Of a DNA stretch of 64,000 bases, positions 56,365 to 64,000 are shown one piece after another. The stretch lies in assembly GCA_024699855.1 (NCBI GenBank), contig JAMPIQ010000001.1, positions 13,206,001 to 13,270,000 of the forward strand, written 5' to 3'. The position numbers and the translations under genes are program-made. Each line of letters opens with the position of its first letter. The first letter of the stretch is position 1. Source of the DNA: Aphelenchoides besseyi (Eukaryota; Nematoda; Chromadorea; Rhabditida; Aphelenchoididae). The notes under the pieces are model-generated. The model worked only from the letters and a program-made list of their open reading frames with translations, did no database searches and was not told where the DNA came from.

Positions 56365-57046
56365 ATGCCGAAAATGCAAACGGTCGTCAGCCATCGACTT
56401 TGTGGTATCGGGATTCAGGTTGGTCGACGTTTCGAGGTTCTTGAGTTGAGGTGTTGACTTCAGAAAGCCGCGTTTTTAGTTGCTTTGACGGCGTTGATTA
56501 TTCACACCGTTCTGCTTTCAATGCAAATATGCCGATCACAATACCTTTCTTCTCTTGGTCATGGCATCTCAATTGCATGTTACATTTTGGTGCTTGTTGC
56601 TCTTCAGATCATTGCTCCAAAATGGGTGATTCCATATTTTCTGTTCCACGTGAGTTCTTTTTGTTAACAACAAGCACTGGACTTCATTCCTTTAGCCGGC
56701 CTCGCTTTTATTGCAAATTTTGATTGAGATTCACGCTCATTATGCGCATTACTGGAAACGAAAAAACTACCGATTTTATCGTGCTGAGTATCTGAAGGAT
56801 CTTACGTTACTTCTGTGCATCGTTGGGCTCATCGTTCTCACTCACTGTCTCATCACAAGTATAATCTACCAAACGTTCTGTTTCCTTAAGTATCAGCTGA
56901 TGGAGGAGCGAAAAGTCGACAACGAAATGGAGACCTTCGAACCACTGACCGACAACGACGATACGTTGAACGACTTCAACGGAAGCAGCATTTCGGTTCG
57001 ACAAGACAACGTTGTTCGCTGCAATGGAGGTGTGAAATTTGTTTGA
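56365..57046 (+). CDS. Four-helix small membrane protein, family copy 4
   Basis: Three exons, about 195 residues. MPKMQTVVSHRLCGIGIQ precedes a phase-0 intron (45 nt), then helix 1 KAAFLVALTALIIHTVLL, helix 2 GISIACYILVLVALQII, PYFLFH|PASLLLQILIEIHAH with the second phase-0 intron, and helix 4 DLTLLLCIVGLIVLTHCLIT. The acidic tail (LTDNDDTLNDFNGSS) ends GGVKFV. Shares motif and both intron positions with copies 2, 3 and 5. Confidence 0.76.
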
Positions 57047-57640
57047 TTGCCGAAATAAACTTTTTGATTCACTTGCTGAAAACGACATCAATGAAACGAA
57101 GTTCCGTTCGTCGACCCAAAAAGACCGAAAGAATTTTGGTGTGCATCTTCACGTCGCTGCTCTTGAGAGTGCGCAACATAAATTAGAGACCTTCGCGCGA
57201 AGGTGACTGTTTTCTTTCATTGAGAAGCGAGAGAAAGATCGCCGAATACGTGGACTCGTTGCCGTGAATCATTCGACTAATTTCGGCGCTCTCCTTCTGT
57301 TCGTGTTCGAAATTGTTTCCACATTTCTTGTAACTCCCAGTGAATCATCTCGGTGTTTTTGTTCTTGATTCACGAGCACCGAAATGTCAGTCGAGAGTTT
57401 CTGACGGCGCGTCGAAGTCGATCCGACGATTTCGCTGATCGACTTTCACGTGCGTTTGCTTGTTGTTTACGTTTTAATTTGCGCACGCATTTTAAAATTC
57501 CCGACCGTTGGTTTTTACTCTCGAGCCTCTTCCGCTCGCTTTCGCAACTCCACGAGCAGAATGACGGAGCCAACAGTCGAAAATAACCGGAGGTTTTTAA
57601 TCGTGTGTGATCACTGAAACATTTCAGATTCCACAGCAGA
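57047..57640. other. Intergenic and 5' region of four-helix copy 5
   Basis: Contains an acceptor-type AACATTTCAG 13 bp before the next ATG, so a 5'-UTR exon and intron probably lie here. No separate gene. Confidence 0.4.
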
Positions 57641-58316
57641 ATGCAACAGTTTATTCGGAATGTTGGCGACTTCGTTCGTGAGCGTCTGGAGCTGCGAAGC
57701 AAAATGGATGAGCCGACCCTCAAAAAATATCGAATCTTCGGTCTTCATGTTCGAGTAAGTATCAAAGACAAACGATTTGATTTCTCTTGCAGACTTGTGC
57801 GGAAATCATTGCCATTGTCGGCTTCTTGATCTTCGTCACGCTGGCTATCGGCGAGTTTGATCGTGGGAGAACTTTGGCCGGAACTGTGTCGTTGATCTCA
57901 GCGATCTGTCATTTCGTTCTTGTATTTGGCATCAATGCGAACGTTGCATGGGCTCATTGGCCGTTCTTTTTCGTTCATGTATGTTTCTGATCGTCTTTTT
58001 TTATATTCAGTTGTAGCCATTGACTCTTTTCGTTCACATTCTTCTGCTAATCACGGCGCACATGAATGCGGCACCTCACGAACACGATGAGGAAGCTACC
58101 AGTGATCATGTTTTCAATATGATTATGCTCATCCTTTTCGTTGGTTTCCTTTTGCTAATCAACGGCGCGATAATAGTCGTCGTATACCGTAGTTATACGT
58201 TTATGCTTGACTACTTAAAAAAGAAAGCGATAATCGATTATCACGGTGAAGAGATGATGGACGTGGTTATTCGAACACCTGAAGACGCCGAGCAGCTTGT
58301 CGATAACGCACAATAA
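57641..58316 (+). CDS. Four-helix small membrane protein, family copy 5
   Basis: Three exons, about 200 residues. An amphipathic N-terminus (MQQFIRNVGDFVRERLELRS) leads to RIFGLHVR and the phase-0 intron, helix 1 TCAEIIAIVGFLIFVTLAIG, helix 2 TLAGTVSLISAICHFVLVFG, PFFFVH|PLTLFVHILLLITAH with the second phase-0 intron, and helix 4 MIMLILFVGFLLLINGAIIV. The tail is short and acidic, ending AEQLVDNAQ. Here the Cys and second His of the box are replaced (FGLHVR). Confidence 0.76.
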
Positions 58317-58440
58317 TCCCCCAACTAATGGGTATACAAGCGATCTCATTGAATCACAAATCAGTTACTGTTGTTCCATTTCTTTGCCCAATATTTCATA
58401 AACGATATCTTGTTACTCAAAACAGTGTTTATTGGTAATC

Positions 58441-59729
58441 TCAACTGATTTCTTGGATCGTACTGATCTTACGAAGAAGTCGTTTCCATTGGAATAGTCG
58501 GCGAACAAACCGTCTGTAGGGTCTGATAAGAAGAATCGAGCAAAGCGAATTAACACACGGAGTCCAGGAAATGAACAGAATGACCGAATCACCGCTGTAA
58601 GTTGAGTTGATGTTCAGAAGGGAAAAATGCTCAGAATTGCGATCGGGAATATCATCGACAAGCACGGAATGAATCCCTGGAAGTCAAATTGTGAATTTTT
58701 GCATTCAAATTATCATACCTGAGCTGAAATCCGTTAACAAACATTCTAATGTTAATACGTAAACGTCTATTTTTCTTATACCTATCATCATTCTAGAAAA
58801 GTCCTGCTGCATTTTCAATGTTTTGTTGCTGAAATCCGATGAATTGATTCGAAGTTCACGAATCGTCAACACCGCCAAAACAACTGCCACAAAATAGGAA
58901 CTCAAAACGAAAACACGATTATACCAGACCAAAGATTTGGCCATGTAATTTTGCTGAAACTTTCTGTATTGTATTATTGAGTTCGTACAAACCGAAAAGT
59001 CACCCACAAGAAGATGAGGAATAGGAACTTCTGTTTAATTCGTTCAGTTAGATGAAATGTTGTCGGTCATTACCTTCGAACCACAGATGACCGTAATCGG
59101 TAGTTGTATTCGGGCAAAATGAAATTGGCACCATCACGATTACTACCAAAATTGCTATCAATGGAACACTCAAGTAACAAAATGCTTGCGTAATTGATGG
59201 CGTGTGTTTCATGAAGAGAAGTGGATAAAAGAGTGAGTTTCTTAACTTACTGCCTGATGGAAATGAACCGATAAAGATAACTAGAGGGCAGAAGACCGGC
59301 CGATAGTAACATTGCGGAGATGTGCAATGCCATCGAATAACATTGACCGTTGTGATCGAGAAAGCCAGCCAACCCGTTCAAAGCATACAAATATACTTGA
59401 CCTCCATCAATTATCGATATTTTGAAACGCTGCAAATTGATTAATCATTTTTTTGTTAACGAGCTTACCGTCTGACACCAAAAGAAACAACAAAGAAAAT
59501 AGAAATCGACGAATGCAAAGATGAGTAAGAGTTTGCTGTAGGGTCGAAAGTTTGTAGGTGTTTGATAAAAGATTAGATAGAACAGAATAAGAGTTGGAAT
59601 GAGACCGAAGATCGTGGCCAAAATGAAGTTCCATCGATGAATCAGACCAAAAGTCGTTTCGCCAAAACTTAAATTCGTTCGATTGGCAAAGTAGAACGAA
59701 TCTCCAACGTACGGATTTTGTGATTGCAT
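58441..59729 (-). pseudogene. Serpentine chemoreceptor, Str/Srd-like, with two frameshifts
   Basis: A 7TM receptor read from a probable ATG at 59729 (an open frame extends to 59909): WNFILATIFGLIPTLILFYL (helix 1), RPYSKLLLIFAFVDFYFLCC, LLPSSYLYRFISIRQ, NSLFYPLLFMKHTPSITQAF, FVLSSYFVAVVLAVLTIREL, AQ|GFIPCLSMIFPIAILSIF and LFISWTPCVNSLCSILLIRP followed by YRRFVRR. The Y(R/L)YRF and IxPYRRFV signatures fit the Str superfamily. The frame breaks after ISIRQ (about 59240-59250), where no intron of normal size can restore it, and again at the A5 run 58623-58627. Either a young pseudogene or two indel errors. Confidence 0.7.
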
Positions 59730-60316
59730 AACGTATTGTGAAATCAGAATACCGCCATAAAAACCAAAGGCAACGGAATGTGAAAAAGTAGAGGACCGGT
59801 TGACATTCCAAGGTGACCAATGAACAGTAGCAAGAGTTGTTCTCGCGGCCAAGTTCGGAAATACGTGACTCTTGGTCGTAATTATTAGGTTAGAAAGACA
59901 TAAAATCAATGATTCTTGTGTTCATTTGCACTTTCAATTCCTGTTGTTCTTTCTGTTCGGCAATTGAATTCGGTTTAAAAGTATGCAATAATCAAAGAGA
60001 GACTATCGCATTAGAAGAAACGTAAACTGCATTGTTCGTCTATTTCACTGTACATTTTTTACTATTTTGTGGTCCAAATCGAATCGGACTTTTGATTCTT
60101 CTGCACCGAACCGACGTCGACATTTGAGTCATGGCTATTGAGTCAGCGTTTGGATGCCGCGACCAACAGCAACGTGAAAACATCGCAGTCCAATTTCATT
60201 GTCACTGTGACTCTGTTTGGTTGATTTTAAGAAGCAACGGAAGTAAAACACACAACGATTGTGTTTGGTTTTAGTAATAACCAAGTTTTGAAGTTCCGTT
60301 GCAATTTTCATGAACG
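59730..60316. other. Intergenic, no gene seen
   Basis: Upstream regions of the divergent receptor and four-helix copy 6. Nothing recognised. Confidence 0.4.
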
Positions 60317-61159
60317 ATGTTTGGATTCAAGAAGAAAAAATCGCTTGATGAAGAGATGGAAGACGAGTCGGAACTTGATGTCGTGGACGAGAAAAACGAA
60401 GTTGATTGCTGCGGGATTCAACACAAGGTAATTTGATCATACTCTCAATAACTTCAGTTTGTAGCGTTTGGATGATTTGATCGCCAAAGTTGGGTTCCTC
60501 GTTCACGTGGTTATTATGATGTCCGAGTTTTATCGTGGTCGTGGATGGTGGTTGAATTTTGGTTCTGCCATTTGCTACGTTCTCCTGATCTATGGAATTG
60601 CTCTTCGGAAATGGGTTCTAGTAAGTTTATTTGTCAATCTCTTTTATAATGTTTTCAGTACATTCCATACTTTTGCATTAATCCATTTCTTGTGATCTTT
60701 CAAGTCGTTCATTTGCTCCGCACTTCTTACAACGGTCGTGATCATAACGAGAGTCTATGGTCCGGTTTTGTAAACTTTTTTACTCTCACCCTTGTCGTTC
60801 TGTTTATCACAACCATCCATGTGGTTTCTATTTTGGTTATTTTGGTCAAATTCCAGCCGTTTAGCGATTACGTTGAACAGAAAACCGGGAAACTGGAAGA
60901 CGACGACGACGAGGAATTTCGTTCGGGAATCAGCCCAAATCGATTACAACCAAATTTTTCGGCTAATTCATCGTCTGCGCAATCGACTGTTGAGAAATTG
61001 GAAGCTCCACGAAAAGTGAGTTGGGCTGAACGTACTCGGACGTTTTTCTATCCACGCGAATCGTTGGAATCATCGGAAGAAGTAGACCTAAAGCCTCTAA
61101 AATTGGACCAGCAATATCATCCAGCAAGTCCGAAAGTTATTCGAACGAGTGTCGTCTAA
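60317..61159 (+). CDS. Four-helix small membrane protein, family copy 6
   Basis: Three exons, about 255 residues, the longest copy. The N-terminus is highly charged (MFGFKKKKSLDEEMEDESEL) and ends in CCGIQHK before the phase-0 intron. Then RLDDLIAKVGFLVHVVIMMS, FGSAICYVLLIYGIAL and a second phase-0 intron at KWVL|YIPYFCINPFLVI, about eight residues earlier than in the other copies. The last helix is FFTLTLVVLFITTIHVVSIL. A long cytoplasmic tail with an acidic run (EDDDDEEF) and Ser-rich segments ends SPKVIRTSVV, a possible PDZ ligand. Confidence 0.76.
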
Positions 61160-63590
61160 ATTCTGTCAATCTCTTTGTATACGAAACTGCTTCCATGTAT
61201 TTATACTAATAAATTTAAACGAATGGAACAACTACAAACTCTGCACAAAGAAGTTGCCGGTTCTTGATTTGAGTGTCCTTGAACCTTTCGTTTTTAGTTC
61301 GGAAGAAACTTTTAATCAAATTCGATTGCTGTAAAGACCGCAAACGAAAATGTTGCAAACTTGACATTGAACTTTTGTTGCGCTTCAAGCCGTTAAATTG
61401 CTTCTGGAGATGTTCGAAAGTACTGAGGTCACAAAAAACAGTTGGATTCACGATGATTGTTGACATCGGAAGTTGATAGCACGTGTTTTTCGTAAACATT
61501 CGTTAACAAGTTTACAGTTCATTGCAATATTTCTCGTCAACAACTAATCATTCGATTAGCGAGCGTGGTAACTTGTTTATTCGATTGAGCCTAAACATCT
61601 TGGAATTTTCGTGAACCTATCGGTTAACTCAAAAGTTAAGACTAGTAGGTTGGAATTAGTGTTTGCAGTTCTTGAATTTGCCATTTCATGCTACGAAGAC
61701 CTCCCGCAGTGTGAAGAACACTCGCAATTACATTTCGTGTGCTCAAATTCAATTGATTACATTCAACGGCTGTGGAAGCTAATTGAAGAGCAAAAACTGA
61801 AAAGTTCAACGTTTTGACAATTTCGTGAATTGCGTTTAATCTCAGCTTATTACCGCAGACAGTTTTGTCTTTCACTTTAAAACACGATCACCTTCTCGTG
61901 CCATTTGACGGAACGAAGCGAAAGAACATTTGTCGGACCGTTAAATTAGATCGACGATAGTTCGCAGAATCAAAACAAGAAAAATGTCTGTCAATTGATT
62001 GCTTGATGGCGGGAATGAATCCACGACTATTTGTAGTGCTTCAGCTTCCTGGTTTAGAACATAACATGTGGGTCGAGCTCCTAAACTCGAGACGCTACAT
62101 TCTCAGCTTCTCTTCGAAACTCGTTCATTGATCGTAACGGACATCGATACGAGAAGGTTGTCGAGCTCTTCAAAGAACTTTTCGTTTTTTCTATTACAAT
62201 CCAAATCAAACTGCAAGCTGCCAATACTGCGACGTCTATCATGACCTTGGGAGCAGGTTCGAAATCAGTGCGGCGTTTTTGTCTTTTGATTAATCTTCGT
62301 TTTGTTTAACAATTTCGGTTTCTTTACATCGAAATATGTGTGAAAAACGAACGGAAGTTGGAAATGTGAATTCATAAGGTCAATTTGGTGCCCGTTTTAA
62401 ATGTTTCATCGATTTCAACGATAACTGAAACATTCGAATTCGTTTGCTTTGAAAGATCATCCTCAATTATTTGCTCATAAACGTTGAAAGCCGGTGGTTA
62501 TACTCTCGTCATGTAGCAAACGGTTATCGATGATTTTGTGTGTTCGATTCTCTTCCTATTCGAATGGTAAAATTGAAGGGCCGTTGAGTTCTCGAAGATC
62601 TCTGATACGTTAAAGGCACGTGCAGTTTAACTTTTAGTTTAATAGCCAATTAACTACCGTACGTCTTTGGGTTTTGACGTCATTGCGCTTCTTTTGTCAA
62701 TTAAATTCGCAATAAAACCTCCCGGGAAGTTATTTTCAGTCGATCGATTGCGCTTAGATTCCAATGGACTATATACTTAACGTTCTGTTGTTTTCCGGAT
62801 CAGCTTCTTTTAATAGGAAGTTCTCGTAGAAGAACACCATGCACAGATAAACTCGAGAATAAGTACGCCTTCTTGTCATGAGTGTTTACTTAATCAATTA
62901 ATTTGGTTCATTGACGTCAAACCAAGTCGTTTGGAACATGCGGTTTGAATTTAAGTCGTGTACTCGCACCTAAAACAAACTGCACTCGTTTCTTCCTTTT
63001 CGTAATCTCTTTTTGCTGTTAAGAAGTAAGTCAACGTCTCTCTCTTCGTTGATCATTGACGTTCTCGACGGTGCTTTCACTTCATTGAGTTGTAGTACAG
63101 AGCTAATCAGGTTGTTCGCTTCGATGGACCTAATCACCTGAGCAACGTGCGTCATACGTCGCTTTTATTTGATCAAAGTTGCGATGTACCATCCTGTTTT
63201 TTTCACCAAATTTGTGAACTTACCGATGAGTTCTGTTTGAAGAACGTCGATGAACACGCTTCCAATTTTTCGACGGCGATCTTTTTGATTGATTGGCGTT
63301 TAATAGAGTACTTATGGAAAATTAAAACGACGGAAATTCCTGTTTTAAAACATCAAATCACATTCAGAAGTGGTTGACGGAAATAGTTGCGTTTACACTC
63401 GTGGGTTTTGTTTGCTCAAGAAAACATTGTGTTCGTTTTAACGTAAATATTTAGCTACTATAGTCGAGAACGTGTCGTGTTGTTGGTACTTGGATTGGGC
63501 TTTAAGCATTCAAGTTTAGGCTTTCAACGGTTGTTGACTGTTTTTCTCACCTTTGCTTCACAACTTGCCATCCACTTTCACTCGCTTAAA
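61160..63590. other. 2.4-kb intergenic region without a recognised gene
   Basis: Short frames on both strands (for example minus 61642-61875 and 61215-61499) have no domain and no convincing start or splice pattern. AT-rich; AATAAA-type signals near 61209. No tRNA or repeat recognised. It may hold a long upstream region for the last gene or a fast-evolving gene I cannot see. Confidence 0.4.
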
Positions 63591-64000
63591 ATGACACAGA
63601 AATTGGGAAACACTACGGGACGTAAACAAAGTCGATTGGAAGCTGGACAAGCGATCAAAAACGAAGCAAATTCCGACAAATATCGAATCGCTTGTGCTCA
63701 TGTGCACATTTTGGCGTTGGCAATTGCAATGGTCGCCTTTTGTCTACACCTTCTCCTAACATACAGAGACATCAAACAGAAGATGTATTCGCGGATGGTG
63801 AGACACGTTCCCTGTATGCTGCTTTATGCTATGGTCATCTACGGGAATCGAGTGTACCGGAGATTATTCTATTGGCCATATTTTCTACTCAATGTAAGAT
63901 TGAAATGAGAATGTTGTAAATTAAACATCAAACATTTCAGGCTTTGTCCGTTGTTTACATTATTTCTATGGAAGCCGTTCGACAGTATCGTCTTCGAACA
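63591..64000 (+). CDS. Four-helix small membrane protein, family copy 7 (cut by window edge)
   Basis: Begins MTQKLGNTTGRKQSRLEAGQ, then IACAHVHILALAIAMVAFCL (box plus helix 1, no intron between, as in copy 1), helix 2 HVPCMLLYAMVIYGN, YWPYFLLN followed by a phase-0 intron (47 nt) and ALSVVYIISMEAVRQYR. The end lies outside the window, so helix 4 and the tail are not seen. The intron position between YFLLN and the third helix matches copies 3, 4 and 5. Confidence 0.72.

Noticed and set aside
61215..61875. Two minus-strand frames and overlapping plus-strand frames
   Set aside because: No domain, no joining intron and both strands are equally open; kept as intergenic.
1..64000. CRISPR arrays, prokaryotic operons, rRNA genes
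   Set aside because: The DNA is nematode nuclear DNA with spliceosomal introns; no direct-repeat/spacer array or rRNA sequence was seen.

Overview
The window is nuclear DNA of a nematode, almost certainly a chromadorean. A complete major sperm protein (MSP) gene with near-identical C. elegans-type sequence sits at 15.8-16.3 kb. Nematode-specific families surround it: Sre-type serpentine receptors, a transthyretin-like protein, a supplementary-type nuclear receptor and a chondroitin-proteoglycan-like protein. Introns are abundant and very small: nearly all that can be placed are about 34-60 nt, GT...AG, with T-rich acceptors. The species cannot be told from sequence alone.

Layout. 1-4.8 kb is the left-truncated end of an autonomous Helitron (minus strand) with an unusual N-terminal Ulp1-like protease domain. 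5.6-16.3 kb holds a nuclear receptor, a small secreted-peptide precursor, a large adhesion GPCR with an alternating modular ectodomain, a second peptide precursor and MSP. 16.8-27.3 kb holds a Ser-Gly-rich proteoglycan, a cytochrome P450 with one in-frame stop, tRNA-Arg(UCU) with an intron, a helical protein of unknown function, tRNA-Phe(GAA), a pepsin-like protein with an altered first active site and a serine carboxypeptidase of family S28. 30.3-38.2 kb holds a glypican, two unrecognised genes (one tail-anchored, one rich in Ser-Pro sites) and a short-chain dehydrogenase.

39-64 kb contains seven copies of one small four-helix membrane protein family, interleaved with two Sre receptors, a Sec61 alpha translocon gene, a pepsin homologue that has lost both catalytic aspartates, a small coiled-coil protein, a mariner-like element with ~220-bp inverted repeats, a second P450, a transthyretin-like gene, an MSP-domain fragment, a receptor remnant and a frameshifted Str-like receptor.

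The genes form no single pathway. Two loose themes are visible. One is digestion and detoxification (two P450s, two pepsin-like proteins, S28 peptidase, SDR), with TGATAAG GATA-type sites upstream of three of them. The other is membrane and sensory families that have duplicated locally. Several otherwise intact genes carry a single-base lesion (nonsense codon, broken splice site, homopolymer frameshift), which may reflect young pseudogenes, allelic variation or residual assembly errors.
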